64,000 nt of DNA from Rhizobium sp. CG5 (GCF_023701945.1 NZ_JABAEF010000004.1:1-64000), one strand, 5' to 3'. Numbered from the stretch's first letter, positions 16,559-26,175 are shown. The notes: generated by a model from the letters alone, not told the origin. Program-made: numbers and translations.

Positions 16559-18196
16559 TTAATGCGTAAAAATCTTCGGCCGGGCGTCGATCAGTCGCCG
16601 CGTATAGGCATTCTCAGATCGCCCGAAGATGAAGTCCGATGGCCCGAAATCCTCCATCCGGCCGTCTTTCATGATGCAGACGGCGTCGCAGAGGTCCTGG
16701 ACGATCGCCAGATCATGGGAAATGAAGACCATCGAGAGGCCGCTGTCGGTCACCGTCTGCTTGAGAAGCGAAACGATTTCGGCCTGGACGGAGACGTCGA
16801 GCGCCGAGGTCGGCTCGTCCGCGACGATCAGCGCCGGTCGCGCAAGCAGCGCGCGGGCGATGCAGACCCGCTGCTTCTGGCCACCAGAAAGCTGGTGCGG
16901 ATAGCGGGACAGTAGGGTGCGCGCAAGCCCCATCCTGTCAGTCATCGCGGTGATTTCTTCAGGGGTCCGGCGGCCGTCCTGCCTTGCGGTATAGCGCAGG
17001 CATTCGTGAAGCGTTTCCGCCACGGTCATGCGCGGGTTGAGCGAAAGAGACGGGTCCTGGAAGATCATCTGCACATGGCCGAGCAGTCCGCCGCGGCCGT
17101 TGCGGGAAATGTCGCATAATTTTCCGTCAAGCGTCACCTGTCCGGTATCCGCCGTCTCAAGCCCGGCCAATATCCGGCCGATCGTCGTCTTGCCGCTGCC
17201 GCTTTCGCCGACGATTCCGAGCACGCTGCCGCGCGGCACCCGGAGACTGATGGCCTTCAACGCGAATTCGGCGGAGGGCTTGCCGAGAAGACTGCGGAAA
17301 CTGCCGCCACCGAAGCTTCGGGACAGGTTTTCCACCAGCAAGATTGGCGCGGTCTCCTCCGGCCGGCCCTGATCGGCCGGCGGCGACAGGCGCAGGCGCG
17401 GGACGGCGGCAAGCAGCCGCAGTGTGTAGGGCTCCTTCGGATCTTGAAGAACGGCGGATGTGGCGTCCTGCTCCACCATCTCTCCGTCCTTCATCACCAG
17501 GACCTTGTCGGCGATCGCCGCGACGACCCCCATGTCGTGGGTGATGAGGATGAGCGAAAGACCGGTGGCATCGACCAGGTCCCGCAATATGTCGAGGATC
17601 TGTTTCTGCACAGTGGCGTCGAGCGCCGACGTCGGTTCGTCGGCGACGATGATCGACGGCGCGCCGGCGAGCGCGATGGCAATGACGACACGCTGCCGCT
17701 GCCCACCGGAAAGCTGGTGCGAATAGCTGTCATGGCGCCCGGCCGGATCGGCAATGCCGACACGCTCGAGCAGTTCGATGGCACGGCCACGGATTTCGGA
17801 TCGCGGCAGGCCGGGGTTGATCGCCGATATCGTTTCGCCGAGCTGTGCGCCGACCGTCATCAGCGGATCGAGCGAAGAGGTGTGGTCCTGGAAGATGCTG
17901 GCAATCGTCCTTCCCCGCAGTGCCCGACGCTCCCTGTCGCCGAGAGATTCGAGCGCGACGCCGTCCAGCCGGATCGTGCCGGAGGATTGCTCAAAGGACT
18001 TTCCCATGAGGCCGATGATCGCGTTGCCGATGGTCGACTTGCCCGCCCCGGATTCGCCGATGATGCCGAGCACCTCGCCGCGGCCGAGGGTGAAGCTGAC
18101 ATTGTGAACGATCGTTGTCTGGCCGTCCCGGCCGTTGTGCCGGAGGGTGAGGTCGCGTACTTCGAGAAGCGGAGTTGTAGTGGTCGAAACGCTCAT
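16559..18196 (-). CDS. ABC transporter double ATP-binding protein, Dpp/Opp (GsiA-like)
   Basis: 545-residue cytoplasmic protein made of two fused peptide-type ATPases, equivalent to DppD plus DppF. First domain: Walker A GESGAGKST (about 46), signature LSGGQRQRV (about 165), Walker B IIVADEPTSALD. Second domain: Walker A GESGSGKTT (about 345), signature LSGGQKQRV (about 455), Walker B LIVADEPTSALD. ATG 18196 overlaps the stop of the upstream permease. It completes a binding-protein/permease/permease/ATPase operon at 16559-21687. Confidence 0.93.
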   Translation of the reverse strand: MSVSTTTTPLLEVRDLTLRHNGRDGQTTIVHNVSFTLGRGEVLGIIGESGAGKSTIGNAIIGLMGKSFEQSSGTIRLDGVALESLGDRERRALRGRTIASIFQDHTSSLDPLMTVGAQLGETISAINPGLPRSEIRGRAIELLERVGIADPAGRHDSYSHQLSGGQRQRVVIAIALAGAPSIIVADEPTSALDATVQKQILDILRDLVDATGLSLILITHDMGVVAAIADKVLVMKDGEMVEQDATSAVLQDPKEPYTLRLLAAVPRLRLSPPADQGRPEETAPILLVENLSRSFGGGSFRSLLGKPSAEFALKAISLRVPRGSVLGIVGESGSGKTTIGRILAGLETADTGQVTLDGKLCDISRNGRGGLLGHVQMIFQDPSLSLNPRMTVAETLHECLRYTARQDGRRTPEEITAMTDRMGLARTLLSRYPHQLSGGQKQRVCIARALLARPALIVADEPTSALDVSVQAEIVSLLKQTVTDSGLSMVFISHDLAIVQDLCDAVCIMKDGRMEDFGPSDFIFGRSENAYTRRLIDARPKIFTH

Positions 18197-19101
18197 ACCG
18201 ATCTGCTCCTTGGGTCCCAGACGCGGCGTGCGTCTTCGCCGACAAAATTGATGGTTGCGATGAGCCCGAAGAGGGCGAAGCCAGGAAACAGGCTGATCCA
18301 GTATTGACCGGTCAAAAGGTACTGGAAGCCGTTCGCGACGGTCGATCCGAGCGACGGCTGGTCGAGGGGAACGCCGAGCCCCAGGAAGGACAGCGTTGCC
18401 TCCAGCGCCACCGCATGGCCGATTTCGATCGGCAGCAGGGTCATCGCGGGCGCGATGCTGTTCGGCAGCAGGTGCCGGAAGATGATCCGGGTCTTCGGCA
18501 GCGGCATGGTCCGCACCGCATCGATATAGGACTTTCCCGTCTCGCTGAGCGCAACGCTGCGCACCACGCGGGCATAGGTCGCCCATTGGACGATGATCAG
18601 CGCCAGGATGATGCGGTCCACGCCGGGCCCGAGGGTGACGATGGCGATCAGCGCTACGAGCATCGTCGGCAGGCTGAGTTGCAGATCGACCACCCGCATG
18701 ATCGTCGCGTCGATCCATCGTCCGAAATAAGCGGCGCTGACTCCGGCCGTCAGACCGATGACGGCAGCAGCAAGCGCACTGACGATCGACACCAGCAGGC
18801 TGATGCGGAGGCCGTACAGGATGGAACTGGCGATATCGCGGCCGAGGCCGTCCGTGCCAAGCAGATAGGTGAAGCCACCCGAGCCCACGGTGCCGGGCGG
18901 CGAGGAGGCTTCCCAGCCATAGATCTGCAGCGGGTCATAGGGGTTCTGTGGTGCGATCAGGGGAGCGGCAACGGCAACAGCCACATAACATGCCAGTGCG
19001 ATGTTCGGCACCGTGAGGACCTGCCGGTAGGATGCGCGTTCCAGCATTTTGAAACCTGCCAGTTTGAGACTTGCCATTTTGGGGTTCGCGATCTTCATCA
19101 T
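18193..19101 (-). CDS. ABC transporter permease, DppC/OppC type
   Basis: 302-residue inner-membrane permease. After the first helix (IALACYVAVAVAAPLIA) comes the typical extracytoplasmic loop with HLLGTDGLGRDI-like text (TYLLGTDGLGRDIASSILYG, about 80-100). The permease core has five further helices, and the ATPase-contact loop is GKSYIDAVRTMPLPKTRIIF. ATG 19101 has GGGGAG upstream. The gene follows its DppB partner by ten bases. Confidence 0.92.
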   Translation of the reverse strand: MMKIANPKMASLKLAGFKMLERASYRQVLTVPNIALACYVAVAVAAPLIAPQNPYDPLQIYGWEASSPPGTVGSGGFTYLLGTDGLGRDIASSILYGLRISLLVSIVSALAAAVIGLTAGVSAAYFGRWIDATIMRVVDLQLSLPTMLVALIAIVTLGPGVDRIILALIIVQWATYARVVRSVALSETGKSYIDAVRTMPLPKTRIIFRHLLPNSIAPAMTLLPIEIGHAVALEATLSFLGLGVPLDQPSLGSTVANGFQYLLTGQYWISLFPGFALFGLIATINFVGEDARRVWDPRSRSV

Positions 19102-19111
19102 GGCTCCCCGA

Positions 19112-20098
19112 TTAAACCGAAATCCGCACGCGCGGGTCGAGCACGGCATAGAGAAGGTCGACGAGCGTGTTCAGCGCGACGAAGGCGATGGCCGTGAAGG
19201 TCAGCGTCGCCATGACGACCGGGCGATCGAGAAGCTGAATGGAATCGATCAGCAGCTTGCCAACGCCGGGCCAGGCGAAGATCGATTCCACGACGACTGC
19301 AAAGGCCAGCATGCCGCCAAATTGAAGTCCGACGATGGTGATGATCGGCAGGCTGATGTTCGGCAATGTGTGGCGGAACAGGATGCGTCGCTTTGACAAA
19401 CCCTTTGCGATGCAGAAGCGGGTGAACTCCATTCGTTCGACTTCGACCGTGCCGGCGCGCGCGAGACGGGCGACGAGCGCGATGTTGGGAATGGCGAGCG
19501 CCAGGGCTGGCAAAACGAGATGCCTCAGCCCGTCGCCGGTCAGGAAGCTCCAGTTAAAACCAAGGAGGGTCGCAGTCGTGCCGCGGCCTCCTGGCGGGAA
19601 CCAGCCGGTCATGACGGCCCCGACGAGGATCAGCATCATGCTGAGCCAGAAGGATGGCACACTCAACGCATAGACGCTCGACGTGACGATGACGCGATCG
19701 AGCGCACTGCTGGGCCGGGTGCCAGCCAGCAGCCCGATGCCGGTCCCGACGGTCGTCGCGACGAGCATCGCGAGGAATGCCAGCTCGAAGGTTGCCGGCA
19801 GCTTGTCGAGAACCAGCCCGAAAGCCGGCTGATGATAGATGTAGGACGTGCCGAACGTGCCGGTCGCGACGTTCTGGACGAAGACGAGATACTGGCGCCA
19901 GACCGGCTGATCGAGCCCAAGCAGGATGGTTGCGCGCCTGATGTCTTCGGGCGTCGCGGTCTCGATATTGACCACGTTATAGACGGGGTTGCCGACGCTG
20001 TGGATGCCGATTAAACCGACCAGCGACATGACGAAGATGAGAAGGAAGGCTTGTGAAAGCCTTCCCGTGATGACGGAAACGAGACCCATGGCGGTCAC
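19112..20098 (-). CDS. ABC transporter permease, DppB/OppB type
   Basis: 328-residue inner-membrane permease with the N-terminal helix FLLIFVMSLVGLIGIHSVGN, an extracytoplasmic segment with LGLDQPVWRQYLVFVQNV, and the contact loop TRFCIAKGLSKRRILFRHTL (about 220-240). The GTG at 20098 overlaps the stop of the binding-protein gene (GTGA), while an ATG three codons in is the alternative start. Together with the next permease it forms the channel of a peptide or nickel-type importer. Confidence 0.9.
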   Translation of the reverse strand: MTAMGLVSVITGRLSQAFLLIFVMSLVGLIGIHSVGNPVYNVVNIETATPEDIRRATILLGLDQPVWRQYLVFVQNVATGTFGTSYIYHQPAFGLVLDKLPATFELAFLAMLVATTVGTGIGLLAGTRPSSALDRVIVTSSVYALSVPSFWLSMMLILVGAVMTGWFPPGGRGTTATLLGFNWSFLTGDGLRHLVLPALALAIPNIALVARLARAGTVEVERMEFTRFCIAKGLSKRRILFRHTLPNISLPIITIVGLQFGGMLAFAVVVESIFAWPGVGKLLIDSIQLLDRPVVMATLTFTAIAFVALNTLVDLLYAVLDPRVRISV

Positions 20099-21687
20099 TT
20101 CTCCGCCGGCGTGGCCTGCATCGCCGTCGTCCAGCCGCGCGGATGCATGACATAGGACGCGACGCGGCTGCCGTAGCCGAACACGTGGTCGAAGTGGTAG
20201 AGCGGGATCACCGGCTGATCGCGCATGGCGAATTCCGTCGCGCTCGCAAGCGCCCTGTCCCGTTCTGGCCCGACTTCGAGCGTCTCTGCCTTGATCAGCA
20301 TGTCGTCGAAGGTCGGGTTGGAATATTTCCCGTAGTTCAGGGCGCCGGTGCCGCGCTCGGCATTCACCGATGCCAGCAGGGCATCCAGCACGATATCCGC
20401 CGATTCACCGGAACCGCCTCCATACCAGATGCCGTATTCGCCGGCGGACCGTTTCGTGTTGAACACCGAGAACGGCACAGCGAGGGGCTGCACGCCGACG
20501 CCGATGCGCGCCCAGCTCTGGGCGATGGCCTGCAGCGATTCCGCGTCGCCGGGATATCGGCCGGCGGGTCCGGCCAGCACGACGTTGAAGCCGTTCGGAT
20601 AACCCGCTTGCGCCAGCAGCGCCTTGGCCTCCGGATAGCGCGGCGGCCCAGCCACCAGGTTCGCGGACGTGCCGGGTAACCCGTTCGGGAAGACTTGCAC
20701 CGCCGCCGTTGCGAAGCCTGACAGGATCTTCTCGACGATCACGCTACGGTCGACGGCCATGGAGAGCGCCTGGCGCACCCTCGGATCGCGGAAAGGGTTC
20801 GGGATCGGCTGACCGGCTTTGTCGGTAACGCCGGGAGCCTTGTCTCTTAACATGTCGAACTGCACGAAGTTGACGCGGGCGGCGGCGATATTGGCGATCT
20901 TCGCCCCGCGCTGTTTGAGCGACGGCACGTCGCGCGCCGGGATGAAATCGGCGATGTCGACATCATTGGTCGAAAGAGCTGCGACGCGGGCCGCAGGGCT
21001 TTCGACGATGCGGAACGTCACGTCCGACCAGGACGGTTCGCCACCCCAATATCTGTCGTTTTTGGTGACCTCGAACACTTCGCCGGAACGCCAGCTCTTG
21101 AACTTGTAGGGACCGGTGCCGATCGGCACCGCGCCACCGTTCAGTTCCTCGGTGGTTTTGAAGCCGGATGCGCTCTTCGGCATGATGAAGATCGACGAGA
21201 GGGAGAGCGGCAATGTCGGCTGGCTGCCGTTGGTTTCGAAGACGACGGTCAGCGGGTCCGGTGCCGAGGCCGATTTGATGCCCTTGGCATAGGGCTGGAA
21301 GCCGCCGCTCGGCGGCTTGAGGAAGTTCTGGATGCGCTCGATGGTGTAGATCACATCCTGTGCCGTGAACGGCGAGCCGTCGTGGAAGCGGACGTTTTCC
21401 CGGAGCTTGAACTCCCATCTTGTGTCCGAAAGCCTTCGCCATGATACCGCGAGGCCCGGTTTCAGGTTAAATTTTTCGTCCTGATAGACCAGCCGCTCGT
21501 AGATCTGCGACAGCAGCGAGGAATTTTCGTTCAGCGTGGAATAATGCGGGTCGAGCGTCATCAGCTTGTAGGATGTGGCGATGCGCAATTCCTGAGCCGA
21601 AGCACCAGTCGGTGGCATGGTGAACAGTGCAGTTAATACGGCGGCCGCACCCAGCCCGTTGAAGAGAAAACGTTTTGTCGACGTCAT
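20095..21687 (-). CDS. ABC substrate-binding protein, family 5 (peptide/oligopeptide type)
   Basis: 530-residue periplasmic binding protein with a Sec signal (FLFNGLGAAAVLTALF then ASAQE, cleavage near 32). Family hallmarks: SYKLMTLDPHYSTLNENSS, QIYERLVYQDEKFNLKPGLA, FKLRENVRFHDGSPFTAQDV, GTGPYKFKSWRSGE and FRDPRVRQALSMAVDRSVI. ATG 21687 follows GGGGAC. It heads the leftward operon that ends with pepT, so short peptides are the likely cargo, although family 5 proteins also bind other solutes. Confidence 0.9.
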   Translation of the reverse strand: MTSTKRFLFNGLGAAAVLTALFTMPPTGASAQELRIATSYKLMTLDPHYSTLNENSSLLSQIYERLVYQDEKFNLKPGLAVSWRRLSDTRWEFKLRENVRFHDGSPFTAQDVIYTIERIQNFLKPPSGGFQPYAKGIKSASAPDPLTVVFETNGSQPTLPLSLSSIFIMPKSASGFKTTEELNGGAVPIGTGPYKFKSWRSGEVFEVTKNDRYWGGEPSWSDVTFRIVESPAARVAALSTNDVDIADFIPARDVPSLKQRGAKIANIAAARVNFVQFDMLRDKAPGVTDKAGQPIPNPFRDPRVRQALSMAVDRSVIVEKILSGFATAAVQVFPNGLPGTSANLVAGPPRYPEAKALLAQAGYPNGFNVVLAGPAGRYPGDAESLQAIAQSWARIGVGVQPLAVPFSVFNTKRSAGEYGIWYGGGSGESADIVLDALLASVNAERGTGALNYGKYSNPTFDDMLIKAETLEVGPERDRALASATEFAMRDQPVIPLYHFDHVFGYGSRVASYVMHPRGWTTAMQATPAEK

Positions 21688-21853
21688 GCGAAGTCCCCTT
21701 TTTGTCTTTGTGAAGGGCAAGCAATCAATGCGCGCGATGTTGCCTGCAGCATCAGGAAATTCCTGAGCGCTAACATTCGAAAAACCCGGCTGCTCGTCAA
21801 TTTATTAAGTTCTTGTGCCACCCTATTAGCTGAGCTGATATAGTTCGAAAGAG

Positions 21854-22792
21854 ATGATCACGACGACGAGGCACGGCATGGACAGGATGCAGGACGAAAC
21901 AGGTATCGGGTTGAGGCGAGCCCAGATCTTCAGGGAGATCATCCGGTCGGGCTCAACCCGGCGCGCATCAAAGGTGTTGCAGATCACCCAATCGGCCGTA
22001 AGCCAGCAACTGAAACTGTTCGAGGAACTGGTCGGTGAAAAACTGTTCGTGAGGGACCGCCGCGGCCTGATCCCGACAACGCGCGCCATCGAGATCTATA
22101 ACCGGATCGACCGGTATTTCGAGACGCTAGGTCATATCGAGAGGGAAATTCTCGGTTCGTTTGCGGTCGCCCGCAATAGCCTGAGCATCGCCGCTCCCCA
22201 TATCGTTTGCCTCTCCATGCTCCCGAAACTCGTCGCGGAGTTCGAGCGGACCAATCCGTCGCTGGAATTCTACATTAGAGCCCAGGGCTACGATCAGATT
22301 GCCCAGCATGTGCTGACGGGCGAGGCGGACATTGGAATTTCCCGGCTACCGCTGGACGAACGTTTCTTCGAATGGAAGACGATTTCCAAAAGCAGCAGCG
22401 TCTGCCTGGTCCGGCCGGATCACCCGCTTGCGGGCAAGGAACGGCTCACCGCCGAGGACGTCTCGTCGGAGTATATGATCACGCTGGATCGTGAGTTTTC
22501 GTCAAACCAACTCGTGCTGAACGCCTTCGCCCACAAGGGACGAAGCCCGAATGTCAGGGTGCGCACGGACGCCGTCGGCTTTGTCGCCGCGTTTGCCGCC
22601 TACGGCTCTGCAATCACCGTGGTGAACGATTTCATCGCGCGGCAATGCGCGATGTTCGATCTGAAGTCGATCCCGTTTCATCCGGCCGTGACCTATGAAT
22701 ACGTTGTGTTCTGGCGTCGCGGCAGCGAGAAGATCGCCAGGCAGGGCGCTGTGATTGATGCAGTTTTCGAGTTTGCGAAAATGAACGCATGA
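21854..22792 (+). CDS. LysR-family transcriptional regulator
   Basis: 312-residue regulator with an N-terminal winged helix (about 18-78): AQIFREIIRSGSTRRASKVL, QITQSAVSQQLKLFEELVGE and KLFVRDRRGLIPT. The effector domain follows with LSIAAPHIVCLSMLPKLVAEF and GEADIGISRLPLDE. It is divergent from the peptide-type importer operon with a 166-base gap that contains AT-rich DNA and a short TTAGCTGAGCTGAT dyad near 21826-21839, a possible binding site. It probably controls that operon. It ends 36 bases before a strong terminator. Confidence 0.9.
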   Translation: MITTTRHGMDRMQDETGIGLRRAQIFREIIRSGSTRRASKVLQITQSAVSQQLKLFEELVGEKLFVRDRRGLIPTTRAIEIYNRIDRYFETLGHIEREILGSFAVARNSLSIAAPHIVCLSMLPKLVAEFERTNPSLEFYIRAQGYDQIAQHVLTGEADIGISRLPLDERFFEWKTISKSSSVCLVRPDHPLAGKERLTAEDVSSEYMITLDREFSSNQLVLNAFAHKGRSPNVRVRTDAVGFVAAFAAYGSAITVVNDFIARQCAMFDLKSIPFHPAVTYEYVVFWRRGSEKIARQGAVIDAVFEFAKMNA

Positions 22793-22828
22793 TCAGTCGT
22801 TTGTGTAACCATCCCTGTGATCCCAACA

Positions 22829-22853
22829 AAGCCCCATCATGGGGCTTTTTTTC
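22829..22853 (+). terminator. Rho-independent terminator
   Basis: AAGCCCC (22829-22835), loop ATCAT, GGGGCTT (22841-22847), then a run of T to 22852. It ends the LysR transcript and, read from the other strand, may also stop the convergent LacI gene. Confidence 0.9.
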
Positions 22854-22994
22854 GTTTTTGGCCTTCAGTTCGTCATGGCGCGGCCCATGAGCTCCGGCAT
22901 TCCCCCTCCCGCGACCAGATCGTGCCAGTGAAAGCTATCCTCCTACGCAATGCTCGATATTCAGCCAGACGAGCAGGGGGCACTCGGGTGCCGT

Positions 22995-24011
22995 TTAGCC
23001 ACTTTCCCCTTCAATCAGGTTCATTGGCCACACCTTGCGTTTAATCGCATCGGGGTAGTGCACCTTGTATTCCGGCATGACCGACAACAGGCCCTCGGCA
23101 AGGCTTATGCCAAGATCGCGGAGAGAAAGGCTGAAGCAGGTAAGGCTCGGTTTCAGGAACTGCGCCTGCGAACTCTGTCGCCCGATGATGGCAATGTCCT
23201 TTCCGGGCATTAATCCACTCTGCTCGAGCCCGCGATAGAGTCCCGTCACCAGCGTTTCGTTGACGAGGACGACTGCAGTCGGACGGGGGTCGCAGGCCAT
23301 GATTTGATGAGCCACGCCGTAACCGCCTGTTTCGCTCGGCGTTGCACGAAAGATGTGATTTTCTGCCAAACACAGCCCGTGTCGGCCAAGAACCTCACGA
23401 GAGCGCCGGACGAACAAATGACCAAGATTGAGATCGCCATGCGGCCAGATCAGGCCGATGTGCCGGTGACCGTTCTTCACCAACCTTTCGATGGCAACGT
23501 CCGCCATGCCCTCGAAATCCAGATCGATCCAGGGCTGTCCAACATCGGTCTGGCTTCGTCCCAGCGTGATGAATGGAATATTGCGCCTGGCAAGAAGTTC
23601 GAAACGGGCATCGTGTAAACGGGTGGCGGAAAGAATGATGGCGTCAGCAAAACCGCGGGCAACGACGCGCTGTAGATAGGCGTCGGGGTCTTCGTCGGAT
23701 GAACAGAGCAGTGCTACCAGGTCGAGTTTATGACGGGCAAAGACGGTCTGCACGCCATCAAAGACACTCATGAAGAAGGTGTCGCCCTGCCCGGTAATCT
23801 CAGGCCCCGTCTGCATCATGAAACCGATGACACCGGTCGATCCCTTGCGCAAAGAGCGTCCCGACTGATTTGCGACATAGCCTAACCTGTCGGCCGCTTC
23901 GAGCACACGGCGTCGCGTCTCTTCATTGACATCCGCCTTTCCGTTCAAGGCACGGGAGACCGTACCGATAGAAATATCAAGATGTTCTGCCAGCTGGCGA
24001 ATGCCCTTCAT
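22995..24011 (-). CDS. LacI-family transcriptional regulator
   Basis: 338-residue repressor-type protein. The N-terminal LacI helix-turn-helix (residues 1-25: MKGIRQLAEHLDISIGTVSR) is followed by a hinge (ADRLGYVANQSGRSLRKG) and a periplasmic-binding-like effector domain (VIGFMMQTGPEITGQGD, then NGHRHIGLIWPHGD near 185). It is divergent from the oxidoreductase/epimerase/MalEFGK operon, and the palindrome at 24084-24097 immediately downstream of that operon's -10 region is the expected operator, so repression relieved by a sugar is the likely mode. Confidence 0.92.
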   Translation of the reverse strand: MKGIRQLAEHLDISIGTVSRALNGKADVNEETRRRVLEAADRLGYVANQSGRSLRKGSTGVIGFMMQTGPEITGQGDTFFMSVFDGVQTVFARHKLDLVALLCSSDEDPDAYLQRVVARGFADAIILSATRLHDARFELLARRNIPFITLGRSQTDVGQPWIDLDFEGMADVAIERLVKNGHRHIGLIWPHGDLNLGHLFVRRSREVLGRHGLCLAENHIFRATPSETGGYGVAHQIMACDPRPTAVVLVNETLVTGLYRGLEQSGLMPGKDIAIIGRQSSQAQFLKPSLTCFSLSLRDLGISLAEGLLSVMPEYKVHYPDAIKRKVWPMNLIEGESG

Positions 24012-24053
24012 AAAGTGCCTTTCCGCAGTTCTAAAGCGACTTGGGAAACAGTA

Positions 24054-24097
24054 TTGACAAAAATGGGCTCCTGTCCATAGTATCGTAAACGTTTACG
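24054..24097 (+). promoter_or_regulatory. Promoter and LacI operator for the 24143-30322 operon
   Basis: TTGACA at 24054-24059 is followed 16-18 bases later by CATAGTAT (24076-24083) as the -10. The perfect 14-bp palindrome CGTAAACGTTTACG at 24084-24097 lies at the transcription start, a classical LacI-family operator (CG-centred, AACGTT core). The position implies that repressor blocks RNA polymerase directly. Confidence 0.8.
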
Positions 24098-24142
24098 GAG
24101 AACCGGAAGAGGAGTTTCGGTTGCCGTATCAGGAGGACATCA

Positions 24143-25177
24143 GTGACATACAATGCCGTTTTGTGTGGATGCGGAGCCATGGCCAAAGGCTGGCTCAGAG
24201 CGTTGCAGACCACGTCGCAAATGCAACATCCAGTCACCATCGTCGGCCTGGTCGATCTGGATCGGGATATGGCGCAGGCAATCGCTGACGAGTTCAATCT
24301 CCACCAGGTTGTCATCGGGACTGATCTGGCCACCGTATTGTCGGACACAAGGCCCGATATTCTCTTCGATGTGGTTATCCCAGCCGCCCGCCATTCGGTC
24401 GTCACGACCGGCCTTGCCCATGCCTGCCATGTGCTAAGCGAAAAGCCGATGGCGACTTCGATGGAAGAGGCAGAAGATTTGCGCCGCGCCGCCAGAGAAG
24501 CGGGCCGTATCCACGCAATCGTTCAGAACAGACGCTTTATTTCAGGCGTGCGCCGCATGCACCGGTTGGTAGCAAGCGGTGCCATTGGTACGGTTACCGG
24601 CATTCATTGCGATTTCTTTCTTGGCCCGCATTTCGGGGGCTTCCGGGAAAAGATGCACAACGTCCTGCTTCTCGACATGGCCATTCACACTTTCGATGCC
24701 GCACGCTTCGTGTCAGGCAAGTCGCCCCTTTCGGTTTATTGCCTTGAGACCAATCCATCAGGCTCGTGGTACGCCCACGGCGCCGCAGCCACTGCCATTT
24801 TCAGGCTGTCCGATGATGTGGTCTTTACCTATCGCGGCTCCTGGTGTGCCGAAGGTGAACGCACAAGCTGGGAAAGCGCCTGGCGCATCGTTGGCTCAAA
24901 AGGCATGTTGACCTGGGACGGCGAGGAGACCTTCAAGGCTGCCGTCGCCGGCACCGAACCTGGGCTCCTGCACGGTTTTACACCCATCGACGTGCCGCCC
25001 CCGGACAAGGACGAGGAAACGCATGGCCATGTCAGCGTGATTGCCGATTTCCTCAACGCCATCAACTCCGGGCGCGAACCCGAGACAGTCAGCCACGACA
25101 ATATCAAGAGCCTGGCCATGGTGCTTGGCGCGATTGAAAGCGCCAAGTCGGGTCAACCCGTCGACATTGCAGCATAG
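24143..25177 (+). CDS. Gfo/Idh/MocA-family oxidoreductase
   Basis: 344-residue NAD(P)-dependent sugar or inositol dehydrogenase-like enzyme. The nucleotide-binding glycine motif is CGCGAMAKG (about 8-16), the EKP motif reads LSEKPMATS (about 98) and a substrate-domain His lies in LLDMAIHTFDAARF (about 180). GTG 24143 has a strong AGGAGG site. It is the first gene after the LacI operator, followed by an epimerase and a MalEFGK-type importer, so it likely oxidises the imported sugar or a derivative. Confidence 0.88.
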   Translation: MTYNAVLCGCGAMAKGWLRALQTTSQMQHPVTIVGLVDLDRDMAQAIADEFNLHQVVIGTDLATVLSDTRPDILFDVVIPAARHSVVTTGLAHACHVLSEKPMATSMEEAEDLRRAAREAGRIHAIVQNRRFISGVRRMHRLVASGAIGTVTGIHCDFFLGPHFGGFREKMHNVLLLDMAIHTFDAARFVSGKSPLSVYCLETNPSGSWYAHGAAATAIFRLSDDVVFTYRGSWCAEGERTSWESAWRIVGSKGMLTWDGEETFKAAVAGTEPGLLHGFTPIDVPPPDKDEETHGHVSVIADFLNAINSGREPETVSHDNIKSLAMVLGAIESAKSGQPVDIAA

Positions 25178-25188
25178 GGACCGCGACA

Positions 25189-26094
25189 TTGAGTGATCAG
25201 CAGGGACAGTCCATTCGCATCGGCACCATGGTCAGCGCCTCCAAGGGCCAGGCGGCCGAGCGCATTTCACAGATCGCCGACATGGGGTTTGAAAGTTTCG
25301 AGCCGTTTTTCTGGCAGACGACCAATGGTCAAGACATCGCGGATCTCGGCAAGCGCTGCCGCGAGGCGATTGGTGACCGCGACATCACGATCTCAACGAT
25401 CGGCATGTTCGGCAATCCTCTGGAAGAAACCGATATGGACCTTCAGACCTTGCAGGGATGGAAGGATTGCATCGACAACGCGCACCACTTCGGCGCAACC
25501 TGCGTTGCCGGTTTCACCGGTCGCATCCGTAACAAGCCATTGCCCGATAGCCTGCCACGCTACAAGCAGATCTGGAGCGAGCTTGCCAAACGCGCGGCCG
25601 ACAAGGGCGTAAGGATCGCCTTTGAAAATTGCGCGATGGACGGCAACTGGGCAACCGGTGACTGGAATATCGCGCACAACCCCGACGCTTGGGAACTGAT
25701 CTTCAACGAGACGCCCGATGACAATATCGGGCTCGAGTGGGAGCCGTGCCACCAGATGGTCTACCTGATCGATCCGTTGCCGCAGATCCGGAAATGGGCT
25801 TCGAAAATTTTCCACGTTCACGGCAAGGATGCGACCATCCGCTGGAACGTCATCCGTGAGCACGGCATCTTCGGCAAACATCCGTTCGTGTTCATGCGGA
25901 CGCCGGGTTTCGGCGACAGCAACTGGACGGACATCATCTCCGAGCTACGGCTGGCGGGCTGGGCTGGTTCCATCGACATCGAAGGCTGGCACGACCCGGT
26001 CTATCGGGATGCACTGGAAATGACCGGGCAGATCCACGGCCTCAACCATCTGAAGCAGGCGCGTGGCGGCAGTTTCGTCGTCGATTCGGTGTAA
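25189..26094 (+). CDS. Sugar phosphate isomerase/epimerase (xylose isomerase-like TIM barrel)
   Basis: 301-residue TIM-barrel enzyme of the AP-endonuclease-2/xylose isomerase-like superfamily. Probable metal ligands: Glu in IAFENCAMDG (about 146), Glu/His in GLEWEPCHQM (about 180), His in FHVHGKDA (about 207) and Glu in IDIEGWHDP (about 263). The start appears to be TTG 25189, with GGGA upstream; no ATG or GTG fits better. It follows the oxidoreductase gene by 11 bases, a common pairing in inositol and ketose catabolism. The substrate is not identifiable. Confidence 0.85.
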   Translation: MSDQQGQSIRIGTMVSASKGQAAERISQIADMGFESFEPFFWQTTNGQDIADLGKRCREAIGDRDITISTIGMFGNPLEETDMDLQTLQGWKDCIDNAHHFGATCVAGFTGRIRNKPLPDSLPRYKQIWSELAKRAADKGVRIAFENCAMDGNWATGDWNIAHNPDAWELIFNETPDDNIGLEWEPCHQMVYLIDPLPQIRKWASKIFHVHGKDATIRWNVIREHGIFGKHPFVFMRTPGFGDSNWTDIISELRLAGWAGSIDIEGWHDPVYRDALEMTGQIHGLNHLKQARGGSFVVDSV

Positions 26095-26175
26095 GTCGGT
26101 CAATTCGAGGGGCTCCCACGGAGGAGGTTGGCGTCCCGGTTCATGGAAGTAGGGATAACCACAAAGGAGGAGAAC

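Noticed and set aside
15320..16915. Long plus-strand open frame opposite the CapA and ATPase genes
   Set aside because: Spans the boundary between two well-supported minus-strand genes and resembles nothing; codon-bias shadow.
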